Of a stretch of 64,000 nucleotides of DNA, positions 48,794-58,306 are shown in pieces. The stretch lies in assembly GCA_023100825.1 (NCBI GenBank), contig CP095846.1, forward strand, positions 2,232,001 to 2,296,000, written 5' to 3'. Within the stretch, counting starts at the first letter, position 1, and each line of letters starts with the position of its first letter. The position numbers were made by a program, and so were the translations under genes. The notes beneath the pieces are model-generated. The model ran no database searches, had not been told where the DNA came from, and saw only the letters and a list, made by a program, of their open reading frames with translations. This DNA comes from Nocardioidaceae bacterium SCSIO 66511. Lineage in GTDB: Bacteria; Actinomycetota; Actinomycetes; Propionibacteriales; Nocardioidaceae.

Positions 48794-50080
48794 TCACGGG
48801 GTCATCGGCTCGAGGTGTCCGCTCTCCGGGTCGAGGGTGGCGTAGCCGACCTTGACCCGGATGTCCTCGCCGTCGCTCTGCACCTGGTATGTGGTGATGA
48901 CCGCTCGCCGTGAGCCGTCCTCGTTCTCCTGGAAGGAGATCTGGCTGGCGTAGTGGCGATTGGCCTCGGCCTGATTGACGTTCTCGAGCTTCTCCAGAGC
49001 GTCCCGGACCAGGTCTGACGCGCCGACCATGCGATCGATGGGCGGCGGCTTCTGCGAGTCGGGGATGGGGCCGGTCAGCGGGCCCTCGACTCCGACCGGC
49101 GGTGCCGTCAAGGCGTCGTGGAGGTACTTCTCCTGGTCGGGGCCGATCGACTGGTAGTCACCGTTCGGCCCGTACGGGCTGAACAAGAAGGCGGTCGGGT
49201 CCGAGTCGTCGCCGACGGTGATACTGCCGTTCTTCGACATGACCGGATCCCACCCGTTCTCCGTACCGTCGCCGGGTGGTGACAGGTCGTAGACGCGCCC
49301 GTCCGGTCCGATGATTCTGCCCATCGACGAGCCCGTCTTCGCGTTGCAGTTGCCGCCCGGGTGGAGGTGATCGCCCATCTTCCAGTCCTTGGCGAACTCA
49401 TCGACCGCACCCTGGCGGGTGTCGAGGATGAGGTCGCGGACCTTCGAGTTCAGGTCGGGGTCTGCCAGCACGTCGGCGAGACCCCCGTCGGTGAAGGCCT
49501 TCAGGCCGTCTTCGGTGATAGCCGTGTCAGCTGTGCCAGGGGGGAGGTCACCGAGCTTCAGATGTGCGCCGGGAAATGCCATGACTGCGGACGCGGGAAG
49601 GTTGCCCGCCCTCCACTCCAACCGGACCTCAGCGTCGGTGGGCTCTCGGTCGAGGTTGTTCGCGACCTGCTCTGCGGCGTCGTCGATCTGGGTGTCGAGG
49701 CGCCCCTTCTCGACGTCGAGCGCCCGGCCGCCGCTGTCCTTCTTTTCCTTCGTCAGCTTGTCGAACGCCTTGTTGAGCCGGTCGATCGACCGGGGGTCCG
49801 ACGACGTCTTGTTGTACTTGTCGATCGCATCGGCGAACTTCTCCAGCTGGCACGCGGACCAGATCGCCCGGCGCTTCACCTGCGCCGCGTCACCGACGAT
49901 CGGTTTGGTGATCGGCTTGATCGCGGTCTGGGCGTCGCCGGCGGCCTCGCTGATCGCCGCTCGATGGTCGGACTCGACGTTACTCTCGACGCCTGCGATC
50001 GCATCGGCGGAGCCATTCGACTGGCGAGCGATGCCTCGGACGGAACCCGAGGTCGCCGGGTAGTACTCGTAGTGCGCCAT
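48794..50080 (-). CDS. large helical-N-terminus protein, member C
   Basis: A 428-residue paralogue of member B. The N-terminal ~190 residues are closely similar (MAHYEYYPATSGSVRGIARQ, IWSACQLEKFADAIDKYN, LDTQIDDAAEQVANNLDREPTDAEVRLEW). The C-terminal region shares MGRIIGPDGRVYDL and FQENEDGSRRAVITTY, but the middle is shorter. B and C probably arose by tandem duplication. The function is unknown; an ESX-type secreted substrate or toxin-like effector is one possibility. It is divergent from sufR, with a 150-bp gap. Confidence 0.6.
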   Translation of the reverse strand: MAHYEYYPATSGSVRGIARQSNGSADAIAGVESNVESDHRAAISEAAGDAQTAIKPITKPIVGDAAQVKRRAIWSACQLEKFADAIDKYNKTSSDPRSIDRLNKAFDKLTKEKKDSGGRALDVEKGRLDTQIDDAAEQVANNLDREPTDAEVRLEWRAGNLPASAVMAFPGAHLKLGDLPPGTADTAITEDGLKAFTDGGLADVLADPDLNSKVRDLILDTRQGAVDEFAKDWKMGDHLHPGGNCNAKTGSSMGRIIGPDGRVYDLSPPGDGTENGWDPVMSKNGSITVGDDSDPTAFLFSPYGPNGDYQSIGPDQEKYLHDALTAPPVGVEGPLTGPIPDSQKPPPIDRMVGASDLVRDALEKLENVNQAEANRHYASQISFQENEDGSRRAVITTYQVQSDGEDIRVKVGYATLDPESGHLEPMTP

Positions 50081-50212
50081 GAAGTCATCCCGGGAGCGTT
50101 GCTTGGACGGTTGGTATGTAGGACGTTATGACGCGGAAGGGTCACGCAGCGTACGCGGCCGATTCCGGGTCGGTAGTGACTAAGGTCAACCTTGGTTGAA
50201 CGCACCGAGCAT

Positions 50213-50234
50213 TAACATCACACTGGTGTTGTGA
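50213..50234 (+). promoter_or_regulatory. sufR promoter -10 and overlapping SufR-type operator
   Basis: TAACAT (50213-50218) fits the actinobacterial TANNNT -10. ACACT-N5-TGTGA (50220-50234) directly follows and overlaps the GTG start at 50231. This is the form of the SufR site I recall from Mycobacterium tuberculosis. A second inverted repeat, TCAACC-TT-GGTTGA, lies just upstream (50187-50200). The spacing implies a leaderless or nearly leaderless mRNA and autoregulation. Confidence 0.6.
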
Positions 50235-50986
50235 AATACACGCGTGCCGCCGAGTCGTCGCAGCCCGACGACGCGCCGACGCGTGACCGCGTGGTCAAGA
50301 GCATCCTCGAATCCGGCCCGTCGACGGCCGCTGACCTCGCCGAACGCCTGGAGCTCACTCCCGCAGCCGTACGCCGGCATCTCGATCAGTTGCTCTCCGA
50401 GGGCACGATCGAGGCGCGGGAGCCGAGGGTCACCGGGCATCGCGGCCGTGGTCGACCGCCGAAGATCTTCGTGATCACCGACGCCGGCCGTGATGAGTTC
50501 GCGCAGCAGTACGACGATCTCGCCGTTCACGCGCTGCGGTTCCTCGCGGACACCTCGGGAGACGAGGCGGTTCTCGAGTTCGCGCGGCGCCGGGTCGGCG
50601 AGCTGGAGGAGCGCTATCGGCCGCTGATCGAGGCCGTGCCGGTCGAGGATCGACCCCGAGTGCTCGCCGACGCGTTGAGCGCCGACGGGTATGCCGCATC
50701 GGTTCGTACTGCACCGAGCGGCGATCAGGTCTGCCAGCACCACTGTCCGGTGGCTCACGTGGCCGCGGAGTTCCCGCAGCTGTGTGACGCCGAGACAGAG
50801 GTGTTCTCCCGGCTGCTGGGTCAGCACGTCCAGCGGCTGGCGACCATCGCGCACGGCGACGGCGTGTGCACCACGAATGTTCCCGACCACGACAGGAATC
50901 CCACGGCGGCCGGCGCTGTTAGCACTGCGGGCGCACCGGCAGCTGCCACAACAGGTTCGAACAACCCCGGGAGGACTCCCAGATGA
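50231..50986 (+). CDS. sufR: Fe-S-sensing transcriptional repressor SufR
   Basis: A 251-residue regulator of the suf operon. It has a winged HTH of the ArsR/DeoR type at residues 20-60 ([23 protein letters not shown]). The [11 protein letters not shown] wing follows. The [Fe-S] cysteines are C168, C172 and C185 in the actinobacterial pattern [18 protein letters not shown]. In its Fe-S-bound form it represses suf; loss of the cluster derepresses it. A low-complexity ~30-residue C-terminal extension ([12 protein letters not shown]) follows the fold. GTG start at 50231 lies inside the probable operator. sufB begins in an overlapping ATGA. Confidence 0.95.
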   Translation: MKYTRAAESSQPDDAPTRDRVVKSILESGPSTAADLAERLELTPAAVRRHLDQLLSEGTIEAREPRVTGHRGRGRPPKIFVITDAGRDEFAQQYDDLAVHALRFLADTSGDEAVLEFARRRVGELEERYRPLIEAVPVEDRPRVLADALSADGYAASVRTAPSGDQVCQHHCPVAHVAAEFPQLCDAETEVFSRLLGQHVQRLATIAHGDGVCTTNVPDHDRNPTAAGAVSTAGAPAAATTGSNNPGRTPR

Positions 50987-52422
50987 CGACAACGTCCAAC
51001 GAGCGCAATGCGGTCGAGGAAGCCAACCCGGAGCTCGCCGGTCTCGGCCGGTACGACTTCGGCTGGTCCGACTCCGACACCGCGGGCGCCGCGGCACAGC
51101 GCGGCCTTTCGGAGGACGTCGTACGCGACATCTCCGCGAAGAAGGACGAGCCCGACTGGATGCTCGATCTCCGGCTGAAGGGCCACAAGCTGTTCGGCCG
51201 TAAGCCGCTGCCGCAGTGGGGCGCCGGCCTGGAGGACATCGACTTCGACAACATCAAGTACTTCGTCCGCTCGACGGAGAAGCAGGCCCAGTCCTGGGAG
51301 GACCTCCCCGAGGACATCAAGAACACCTACGACAAGCTCGGCATCCCCGAGGCCGAGAAGCAGCGTCTCGTCGCTGGTGTCGCCGCGCAGTACGAGTCGG
51401 AGGTCGTGTACCACCAGATCCGCGAGGATCTCGAGGAGCAGGGTGTCATCTTCCTCGACACCGACACGGCGCTGCGCGAGCACCCGGAGCTGTTCAAGGA
51501 GTACTTCACCACCGTGATCCCGGTCGGTGACAACAAGTTCTCCGCGCTGAACTCCGCGGTCTGGTCCGGCGGATCCTTCATCTACGTGCCGCCCGGCGTG
51601 CACGTCGACATCCCGCTGCAGGCGTACTTCCGGATCAACACCGAGAACATGGGCCAGTTCGAGCGCACCCTGATCATCGTCGACGAGGACGCCTACGTCC
51701 ATTACGTCGAGGGCTGCACCGCGCCGATCTACAAGACCGACTCGCTGCACTCGGCCGTCGTCGAGATCGTCGTGAAGAAGGGCGGCCGCTGCCGCTACAC
51801 GACGATCCAGAACTGGTCCAACAACGTCTACAACCTCGTCACCAAGCGCGCCACCTGCGAGGAGGGCGCGACGATGGAGTGGGTCGACGGCAACATCGGC
51901 TCCAAGGTGACGATGAAGTACCCCGCGATCTACCTGATGGGTGAGCACTCGCGCGGCGAGACGCTGTCGCTCGCGTTCGCCGGCGAGGGCCAGCACCAGG
52001 ACTCCGGCGCCAAGATGGTGCACTGCGCACCGCACACGTCGAGTTCCATCATCTCCAAGTCGGTCGCGCGCGGCGGCGGTCGTACGTCGTACCGCGGCCT
52101 GCTGCAGGTGCTCGAAGGCGCCGAACACTCGGCCAGCACGGTCAAATGTGATGCGCTGCTGGTCGACCAGATCAGCCGGTCGGATACGTATCCGTACGTC
52201 GACGTACGCGAGGACGACGTCGCGCTCGGCCACGAGGCAACCGTCTCGAAGGTCAGCGACGACCAGCTGTTCTACCTGATGAGCCGCGGCCTCGATGAAG
52301 ACGAGGCGATGGCGATGATCGTCCGCGGCTTCGTCGAGCCCATCGCCCGAGAGCTGCCGATGGAGTACGCCCTCGAGCTGAACCGTCTGATCGAGCTGCA
52401 AATGGAAGGTGCCGTCGGGTGA
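50983..52422 (+). CDS. sufB: Fe-S cluster assembly protein SufB
   Basis: A 479-residue scaffold subunit of the SufBCD complex. It has the family beta-helix with [31 protein letters not shown], the conserved [10 protein letters not shown] cysteine region, [24 protein letters not shown], and the C-terminal [15 protein letters not shown] and [22 protein letters not shown]. It contains no intein, unlike the M. tuberculosis orthologue. ATG overlaps the sufR stop. It starts the structural part of the operon. Confidence 0.98.
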   Translation: MTTTSNERNAVEEANPELAGLGRYDFGWSDSDTAGAAAQRGLSEDVVRDISAKKDEPDWMLDLRLKGHKLFGRKPLPQWGAGLEDIDFDNIKYFVRSTEKQAQSWEDLPEDIKNTYDKLGIPEAEKQRLVAGVAAQYESEVVYHQIREDLEEQGVIFLDTDTALREHPELFKEYFTTVIPVGDNKFSALNSAVWSGGSFIYVPPGVHVDIPLQAYFRINTENMGQFERTLIIVDEDAYVHYVEGCTAPIYKTDSLHSAVVEIVVKKGGRCRYTTIQNWSNNVYNLVTKRATCEEGATMEWVDGNIGSKVTMKYPAIYLMGEHSRGETLSLAFAGEGQHQDSGAKMVHCAPHTSSSIISKSVARGGGRTSYRGLLQVLEGAEHSASTVKCDALLVDQISRSDTYPYVDVREDDVALGHEATVSKVSDDQLFYLMSRGLDEDEAMAMIVRGFVEPIARELPMEYALELNRLIELQMEGAVG

Positions 52423-53627
52423 CCGTCACCACTGATACCGACAAAGAGAATCTCTCGGGAGCAATCGAGACGACCGAGCGCATCGCAAGTCATCTCCACC
52501 CGACGGGTTCGTTCTCCCTTGACGACCATGCCGTCCCGAACGGCCTGGAGGAGATCTGGCGATTCACGCCGCTGAAACGGCTGAAGGGCCTGCACAACGG
52601 CAAGTTCAACCCCGACGGCAAGCTGGTCGCGAGCGTCGACGCCGACGAGCGCGTGCGGGTCGAGACCGTCGGTCGCGACGATTCACGCCTGGGTAGCGTG
52701 TACGCCCCGGGTGACCGGATCAGCGCACAGGCCTGGACATCCTTCACCGAGGCGACCGTCGTCACCGTGCCTGCGGAGGCCGAGGTCGATGAGCCGATCG
52801 TGGTCAGCGTGCGCGGAGAGAACTCCGACCAGGCCACGTTCGGGCACGTGTTCCTCGACGTCGAGCAGTTCGCGTCCGCGACGATCCTGCTGGACCACTC
52901 GGGCAGTGCTCTGCTCGCCGCTAACGTCGAGGTGCGTGTCGGCGACGGCGCGACTCTCACCCTGCTGTCGCTACAGGACTGGGACGACGATGCCGTGCAC
53001 GTCGCACACCACCACGCGGTGGTCGGGCGCGACGCCACGTACAAGCATGTCGCGGTGTCGTTCGGCGGCGACCTCGTACGGCTGAACTCCTCGGTCGAGT
53101 ACGGCAGCTCCGGCGGTGACGTCACCATGCTGGGCCTGTACTTCGCCGACGCCGGGCAGCATCTCGAGCACCGGCTGTTCGTCGACCACAACCGGCCCAA
53201 GGGACGCAGCCACGTCGACTACAAGGGTGCGTTGCAGGGCGACAAGGCGCATACGGTGTGGATCGGCGATGTGCTCATCCGCAAGTCCGGCGAGGGCATC
53301 GAGACCTACGAGAGCAACGACAACCTCGTGCTGACCGACGGCTGTCGGGCCGACTCGGTTCCGAACCTCGAGATCGAGACGGGCGAGATCGCCGGCGCCG
53401 GCCACGCGAGCACAACGGGCCGGTTCGACGATCAGCACCTGTTCTACCTGCAGAGCCGCGGCATCCCAGAGGACGAAGCGCGGCGGCTGGTCGTCTACGG
53501 CTTCTTCAACGACATCATCAGGCGCATCGGCGTACCTCAGATCGAGCCGCGACTGTTGAGCGCTGTCGAGGCCGAGCTGGCGAAGAACATCGGTGTCGCC
53601 GCGGCGACGAGCGAGACGACGGCATGA
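52419..53627 (+). CDS. sufD: Fe-S cluster assembly protein SufD
   Basis: A 402-residue SufD, the structural partner of SufB. It has an N-terminal helical segment ([19 protein letters not shown]), a beta-helix core and the C-terminal signature [43 protein letters not shown], followed by [23 protein letters not shown] at 52419 overlaps the sufB stop by 4 nt. The Rieske gene begins 10 bp after its stop. Confidence 0.97.
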   Translation: MTVTTDTDKENLSGAIETTERIASHLHPTGSFSLDDHAVPNGLEEIWRFTPLKRLKGLHNGKFNPDGKLVASVDADERVRVETVGRDDSRLGSVYAPGDRISAQAWTSFTEATVVTVPAEAEVDEPIVVSVRGENSDQATFGHVFLDVEQFASATILLDHSGSALLAANVEVRVGDGATLTLLSLQDWDDDAVHVAHHHAVVGRDATYKHVAVSFGGDLVRLNSSVEYGSSGGDVTMLGLYFADAGQHLEHRLFVDHNRPKGRSHVDYKGALQGDKAHTVWIGDVLIRKSGEGIETYESNDNLVLTDGCRADSVPNLEIETGEIAGAGHASTTGRFDDQHLFYLQSRGIPEDEARRLVVYGFFNDIIRRIGVPQIEPRLLSAVEAELAKNIGVAAATSETTA

Positions 53628-53637
53628 GGGCACGGCG

Positions 53638-53967
53638 ATGAGCTTCGTGCGTGCGGCGTCGTTCGACGACGTGCCGAAAGGCGGCTCGATCGGGATCGAG
53701 GTGAGCGGAGTCGACGTGGCGCTGGTGCGTGACGGTGACGACGTCTACGCGATCCACGACGAGTGCTCGCATGCGGAGATCCCGCTGTCGGAGGGCGACG
53801 TCGAAGGCTGCGAGATCGAGTGCTGGCTGCACGGTTCTCGCTTCGACGTACGTACCGGCGCAGTGCTCAACCTGCCGGCGACCGAACCGGTTTCGGTATA
53901 CCCGTGCAAACGCGACGGCGACGACATCGTGGTCGATGTCGAGAGCCCGTTGCCCGCACCCGAATAG
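53638..53967 (+). CDS. Rieske-type ferredoxin in the suf operon
   Basis: A 109-residue soluble [2Fe-2S] protein. The Rieske ligands are C43 and H45 (ECSHAEIPL) and C62 and H65 (CWLHGSRFD), the bacterial NirD/BphF-like subtype. Such a gene sits between sufD and sufC in many actinobacteria and is thought to supply electrons or act as an early Fe-S client; this is not proven. ATG at 53638 is 10 bp after sufD. Confidence 0.93.
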   Translation: MSFVRAASFDDVPKGGSIGIEVSGVDVALVRDGDDVYAIHDECSHAEIPLSEGDVEGCEIECWLHGSRFDVRTGAVLNLPATEPVSVYPCKRDGDDIVVDVESPLPAPE

Positions 53968-54005
53968 ACCCACAGATCCCACGAAACAGACGGAGTACGA
54001 GAGAC

Positions 54006-54764
54006 ATGGCCACACTGGACATCCGCGACCTGCATGTCGAGGTCGAGACCGAGGACGGCCCGAAGGAGATCCTGCGCGGCGTCGACCTCACCGTGAAGTC
54101 GGGCGAGTCGCACGCGATCATGGGCCCCAACGGCTCGGGCAAGTCGACGCTGGCTTACTCGATCGCCGGCCACCCGAAGTACAAGATCACCGGCGGCTCT
54201 GTCGCCCTCGACGGCACCGATGTGCTCGACATGACCGTCGACGAGCGCGCGCGTGCCGGACTGTTCCTCGCGATGCAGTACCCCGTAGAGATCCCGGGCG
54301 TCTCGGTCGCGAACTTCCTGCGCGCTGCCAAGACCGCGATCGACGGTGAGGCGCCGAAGCTGCGTACGTGGGTCAAGGACGTCAACGACTCGCTCGAGGG
54401 CCTCAAGCTGGACAAGCAGTTCGCCCAGCGCAGCGTCAACGACGGCTTCTCCGGCGGCGAGAAGAAGCGCCACGAGATCGTGCAGCTGGAGCTGCTGAAC
54501 CCGAAGTTCGCAGTGCTCGACGAGACCGACTCCGGCCTCGACATCGACGCGCTGCGCATCGTCGCCGACGGCGTCAACCGTTTCACCGGCCAGGGTGACC
54601 GCGGTCTGCTGCTGATCACGCACTACACGCGGATCCTGCGCTACATCAAGCCCGACTTCGTGCACGTGTTCGTCGCCGGCAAGGTCGCCGACGAAGGCGG
54701 CGCTGAGCTCGCGGAGCAGCTCGAGGCCGAGGGCTACGACAAGTACGTACGGGCGAGCGTCTGA
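54006..54764 (+). CDS. sufC: Fe-S cluster assembly ATPase SufC
   Basis: A 252-residue ABC-type ATPase of SufBCD. Walker A is IMGPNGSGKSTLAYSI (38-53), the Q-loop AMQYPVEIPGV, the SufC signature FSGGEKKRHEIVQLELL, and Walker B AVLDETDSGLDIDALR. ATP hydrolysis drives conformational change of SufBD during cluster assembly. ATG at 54006; the same frame is open further upstream through the Rieske gene but not homologous. sufS starts in the overlapping TGATG. Confidence 0.98.
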   Translation: MATLDIRDLHVEVETEDGPKEILRGVDLTVKSGESHAIMGPNGSGKSTLAYSIAGHPKYKITGGSVALDGTDVLDMTVDERARAGLFLAMQYPVEIPGVSVANFLRAAKTAIDGEAPKLRTWVKDVNDSLEGLKLDKQFAQRSVNDGFSGGEKKRHEIVQLELLNPKFAVLDETDSGLDIDALRIVADGVNRFTGQGDRGLLLITHYTRILRYIKPDFVHVFVAGKVADEGGAELAEQLEAEGYDKYVRASV

Positions 54765-56038
54765 TGATTGTCGCCGAGCCCGGTACGCACGTCGGTTACG
54801 ACGTCGACCTGGTGCGCCAGGACTTCCCGGTGCTCGGTCGGCGGTTGGCCGCAGACCACCCGCTCGTCTACCTCGACAGCGCCAACACCTCGCAGAAGCC
54901 GGGTGTCGTGCTGGATGCGATGGACGAGCACTACCGTCGCTACAACGCCAATGTCGCCCGCGCGATGCATCAGCTCGGTGCGGAGTCGAGTGCGGCGTTC
55001 GAAGGTGCACGTGACAAGGTCGCGGCCTTCATCAACGCGCCGTCGCGCGATGAGGTCGTCTTCACCAAGAACGCTTCCGAGGCGCTCAACCTGGTCGCGA
55101 ACGTGCTCGCCAACTCTACGGGCGACCACAGTCTCGGCAACGGCGACGAGATCGTCATCACCGAGATGGAGCATCACTCCAACATCGTGCCGTGGCAGCT
55201 CGTACGTGACCGCACCGGCGCCACACTGCGGTGGTTCGGGCTCACCGATGACGGTCGGCTCGACCTCGAGGACCTCGATTCGCTGATCACCGAGCATACG
55301 AAGGTCGTCTCGCTCGCGTGGGTCTCGAACATGCTGGGCACGGTCAACCCGTTGTCGGTCATCGTCGAGAAGGCACATGCGGTCGGCGCCCTCGTCGTCG
55401 TCGACGCGTCACAGGCGGTCCCGCAGCTGCCGGTCGACGTGGCAGCACTCGGCGCCGACTTCGTCGCGTTCACCGGCCACAAGATGGTCGGCCCCACCGG
55501 TATCGGCGTGCTCTGGGGTCGCTACGACCTCCTTGCGTCCCTGCCGCCGTTCCTCGGTGGCGGCGAGATGATCGAGACGGTGGCGATGGAGCGTTCGACG
55601 TTCGCGCCGCCGCCGGCACGCTTCGAGGCGGGTACGCCGCCGATCGTGCAGGCGATCGGTCTCGGCGCAGCCGTCGACTACCTGTCGGCGCTGGGCATGG
55701 ATGCGGTCGCGGCGCATGAGCAGGAGATCACGGCGTACGCGCTGGGCAGACTCGGCGAGGTCACGGGCCTGAACATCCTCGGCCCCACCGAATCGGTCGA
55801 CCGCGGGGGAGCGGTGTCGTTCGAGCTCGACGACGTGCACCCGCACGATGTCGCCCAAGTCCTCGACTCGCGCGGTATCGCGGTGCGCGCGGGTCACCAT
55901 TGCGCGAAGCCGGCACACAAGCGGTTCGGCGTGCAGTCGTCGACCCGGGCGTCGTTCTACCTGTACACCACGCCGGCCGAGATCGATGCGCTCGTCGACG
56001 GCATCGAGTACACCAAGCGCTACTTCAAGGTGGGGTGA
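54764..56038 (+). CDS. sufS: cysteine desulfurase SufS
   Basis: A 424-residue PLP enzyme (group II desulfurase) that provides sulfane sulfur. It has YLDSANTSQKP (36-46), ITEMEHHSNIVPW with the PLP-stacking His, VVDASQAVPQLP, the Schiff-base lysine K240 in FTGHKMVGPTGIGVLWG, and the catalytic cysteine C380 in RAGHHCAKPAHKRFGV. ATG overlaps sufC. sufU follows after 3 bp, as expected for the SufS-SufU pair. Confidence 0.98.
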   Translation: MIVAEPGTHVGYDVDLVRQDFPVLGRRLAADHPLVYLDSANTSQKPGVVLDAMDEHYRRYNANVARAMHQLGAESSAAFEGARDKVAAFINAPSRDEVVFTKNASEALNLVANVLANSTGDHSLGNGDEIVITEMEHHSNIVPWQLVRDRTGATLRWFGLTDDGRLDLEDLDSLITEHTKVVSLAWVSNMLGTVNPLSVIVEKAHAVGALVVVDASQAVPQLPVDVAALGADFVAFTGHKMVGPTGIGVLWGRYDLLASLPPFLGGGEMIETVAMERSTFAPPPARFEAGTPPIVQAIGLGAAVDYLSALGMDAVAAHEQEITAYALGRLGEVTGLNILGPTESVDRGGAVSFELDDVHPHDVAQVLDSRGIAVRAGHHCAKPAHKRFGVQSSTRASFYLYTTPAEIDALVDGIEYTKRYFKVG

Positions 56039-56041
56039 CGG

Positions 56042-56485
56042 ATGGATCTCGACGTTCTGTACCAGGAGATCATCCTCGACCACTACAAGAACCCGCACGG
56101 CAAGGGTCTGCGGGAGCCGTACGAGGCCGAGGTGCACCACGTCAACCCGACGTGCGGTGACGAGATCACCATGCGGGTGCATCTTGCGGACGGTCAGGTC
56201 GCCGACATCTCATACGACGCGGAGGGCTGTTCGATCAGCCAGGCGTCGGCGTCGGTGCTGAACGACCTGCTGATCGGCAAATCGGTCGACGACGCCATGG
56301 GCATCCTGGAGGAGTTCCAGGCCGTGATGCAGGGTCGCGGCCAGGTCGAGCCCGATGAAGACCGTCTCGAGGACGGCATCGCGTTCGCGGGTGTGGCGAA
56401 GTTTCCGGCGCGGGTAAAGTGTGCGCTGTTGTCTTGGATGGCGTTCAAGGACGCAACGGCGCAGGCCGCGGCAGGGCCCGAATGA
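56042..56485 (+). CDS. sufU: sulfur-acceptor protein SufU
   Basis: A 147-residue zinc-dependent sulfur acceptor for SufS. Ligands and the acceptor cysteine are C38 (NPTCGDEI, with D40), C63 (AEGCSIS) and C127 (RVKCALLSW). The ~20-residue insertion between the second and third cysteines marks SufU rather than IscU. ATG at 56042, 3 bp after sufS. Confidence 0.96.
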   Translation: MDLDVLYQEIILDHYKNPHGKGLREPYEAEVHHVNPTCGDEITMRVHLADGQVADISYDAEGCSISQASASVLNDLLIGKSVDDAMGILEEFQAVMQGRGQVEPDEDRLEDGIAFAGVAKFPARVKCALLSWMAFKDATAQAAAGPE

Positions 56486-56525
56486 GCAGCGCGCGCAACG
56501 GCCTGCGCTGCCAGAAGGAGGAAGC

Positions 56526-56885
56526 ATGACCGAGAACGCAACCGATCTGCCTGATGTCGACCTGTCTGCGGACACCACGGTCGCAGTAGACGATGTCAAT
56601 GAGGCGCTCAAGGACGTCGTCGACCCCGAGCTCGGCATCAACATCGTCGACCTCGGCCTTGTGTACGGCGTCCAGCTCGACGAGGACAACAACGCGTCGA
56701 TCGACATGACGCTGACGTCGGCGGCCTGCCCGCTGACCGATGTGATCGAGGACCAGACACGACAGGCGCTCGAGGGCCTGGTCAACGACTTCCGGATCAA
56801 CTGGGTCTGGATGCCGCCGTGGGGTCCGGACAAGATCACCGACGACGGCCGCGAGATGCTGCGCGCGCTGGGCTTCAACGTCTGA
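56526..56885 (+). CDS. sufT: SufT / DUF59 (MIP18-like) Fe-S maturation protein
   Basis: A 119-residue protein with a MIP18/DUF59 domain: VNEALKDVVDPELGINIVDLGLVYGV (about 22-47), the reactive cysteine in LTSAACPLTD, and VWMPPWGPDKITDDGREMLRALG at the end. It acts in Fe-S cluster transfer or maturation downstream of SufU. An acidic N-terminal extension of about 20 residues precedes the fold. ATG at 56526 follows AGGAGGAAGC, a strong site. Confidence 0.93.
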   Translation: MTENATDLPDVDLSADTTVAVDDVNEALKDVVDPELGINIVDLGLVYGVQLDEDNNASIDMTLTSAACPLTDVIEDQTRQALEGLVNDFRINWVWMPPWGPDKITDDGREMLRALGFNV

Positions 56886-56891
56886 CCTGAG

Positions 56892-57464
56892 GTGGAGTCG
56901 CCGCACCGTACGGTGCTGGTCGCCTACGAACGCATCCACGGCTGGTGCGAGCGCTTCGGCGCCCGCCACGGCGGGCACACGCGTGCCGAAAGCGGCGGGC
57001 TAGTCCGGCTGACCGGCGCAGACGGCGCCGTCGCCGAGTACGTCGCCGAGGCCCCGCCGACCCGGTTCGGGTTGATCCTGGTGCGCCGCGGCGGGTACGC
57101 GATCGGCCTGGTCGAGAGCAAGCGGATCGTTGCCTCGAAGTGCGGAACGCGTTACGTACAAGGGCGGACGAAAGCAGGAGGCTGGAGCCAACAGCGCTAC
57201 GCGCGCCGCCGTGCCAACCAGGCCGACGAGCTTGCTGCCGCCGCCGGTGAGGCAGTACACCGCGTCCTCGGCGCCGCGACTCCGCTCCTCGCGTACGGCG
57301 GGGGAGACCGGCGGCTGGTCGACGCCGCGGTCGACACCTCCCGCGTCCGCGGACTCACGCATGCCGACCGTTGGCTCGATATCGGCGAGCCGCGCCGAAA
57401 GACGTTGGATGCTGCTAGCGAGCAGGTACGCGCAGTGTCGATCGAGCTGAACGAGCTCGCCTGA
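56892..57464 (+). CDS. acVLRF1-family peptidyl-tRNA hydrolase
   Basis: A 190-residue actinobacterial VLRF1 protein, related to eukaryotic Vms1/ANKZF1 release-factor-like domains. The core shows GLILVRRGGYAIGLVESKRIVASK and the loop GRTKAGGWSQQRYARRRANQ (91-110), where Q100 or Q101 would be the catalytic glutamine of the GxxQ motif. It is expected to release stalled nascent chains from peptidyl-tRNA on ribosomes. The GTG at 56892 is 6 bp after sufT, so it may be expressed with suf. The functional link to Fe-S assembly is only positional. Confidence 0.8.
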   Translation: MESPHRTVLVAYERIHGWCERFGARHGGHTRAESGGLVRLTGADGAVAEYVAEAPPTRFGLILVRRGGYAIGLVESKRIVASKCGTRYVQGRTKAGGWSQQRYARRRANQADELAAAAGEAVHRVLGAATPLLAYGGGDRRLVDAAVDTSRVRGLTHADRWLDIGEPRRKTLDAASEQVRAVSIELNELA

Positions 57465-57498
57465 CTGATCAGTCGATGGTCGGGGCGTGCCGACGACC

Positions 57499-58260
57499 TC
57501 AGACGGCCACACCGAGTGCCGCCGTGACCTGTTCGGCCAGCGCGTACTCGAGCTGGCTCGGGGTCGCCGACGAGACATTGATGGAGCCACCTGCGGGCAC
57601 CCCGAGGATGGAGCTCCCGTTGCCGAATGCGGTGTGCCAGACGCTTTCCGCGAAGGATCCGCTGCCGTCGGGCAGCGCCAGGTTGATCTCGACCGTACGC
57701 ACGTTTGGCCCGAGCTCCTTACTCGCCCAGCGTTGCCACCGTCGCGCCGGTACCGACTCCCGGATCGGTTGGCCGTTGCTGGACGGCGGAATCGCCCACG
57801 CGGCCAGTCGTTGCAGCGCTGTGCGGTACGTACAGCCCGACAACCGGTGGATACCGAAGTCGTCGATGTCTTCCTCGAACGTGCCCACCCGGCTCTGCAG
57901 CACGTTGTTGCGACCGGTGCGTTGGCCGTTCTGCGCCGCCTGGGCGAAGATGTAGCCGACCCCGAGGTGACGGGCATCAGCGGCGAACTGCAGCTGTTGA
58001 GTGAGGTTGAGCGCGTACCCTCCGGGCTCCTGATCGATGGTGGCGAGACCTCGCATGTACAGGCTGCGCCGACCGAAGACGGCTGCCGATTCGGCGTCGA
58101 GGCGATCTTGGGACTCGATCCACGGACGCACAGTCAGTCCCGAACGGTCGTCGGACTCCAGCGCCGCCGTCTCCTCGTCGGACAGGGCCAGGAAAGTCAC
58201 GCAGCCGTTGTCCGACGGCGCGACGACCTCCTGCAGGTACTGGACCAGGTGGTCGGTCAA
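57499..58260 (-). CDS. EspG-like protein, family 1 (paralogue a)
   Basis: A 253-residue protein from a TTG start at 58260, preceded by GAGGAGCGAGC. It shares with two other genes of this cluster the order ALSDEETAAL (about 25), FGRRSLYMRGLA (about 63), LGVGYIFAQ (about 98), then VGTFEEDIDDFGIHRLSGCTYRTAL. It ends with a helix (YALAEQVTAALGV). The DEE-x-AL start and RSL-x-RGL core recall EspG chaperones of ESX secretion systems. I hold this as a weak structural analogy. Confidence 0.55.
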   Translation of the reverse strand: MTDHLVQYLQEVVAPSDNGCVTFLALSDEETAALESDDRSGLTVRPWIESQDRLDAESAAVFGRRSLYMRGLATIDQEPGGYALNLTQQLQFAADARHLGVGYIFAQAAQNGQRTGRNNVLQSRVGTFEEDIDDFGIHRLSGCTYRTALQRLAAWAIPPSSNGQPIRESVPARRWQRWASKELGPNVRTVEINLALPDGSGSFAESVWHTAFGNGSSILGVPAGGSINVSSATPSQLEYALAEQVTAALGVAV

Positions 58261-58306
58261 GCTCGCTCCTCGGTCGATTGCTTCGCGCCGTGCTGGTCGA
58301 TGCCGG

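Noticed and set aside
50983-52422. Intein in sufB, as in M. tuberculosis
   Set aside because: The reading frame is a normal 479-residue SufB with uninterrupted motifs.
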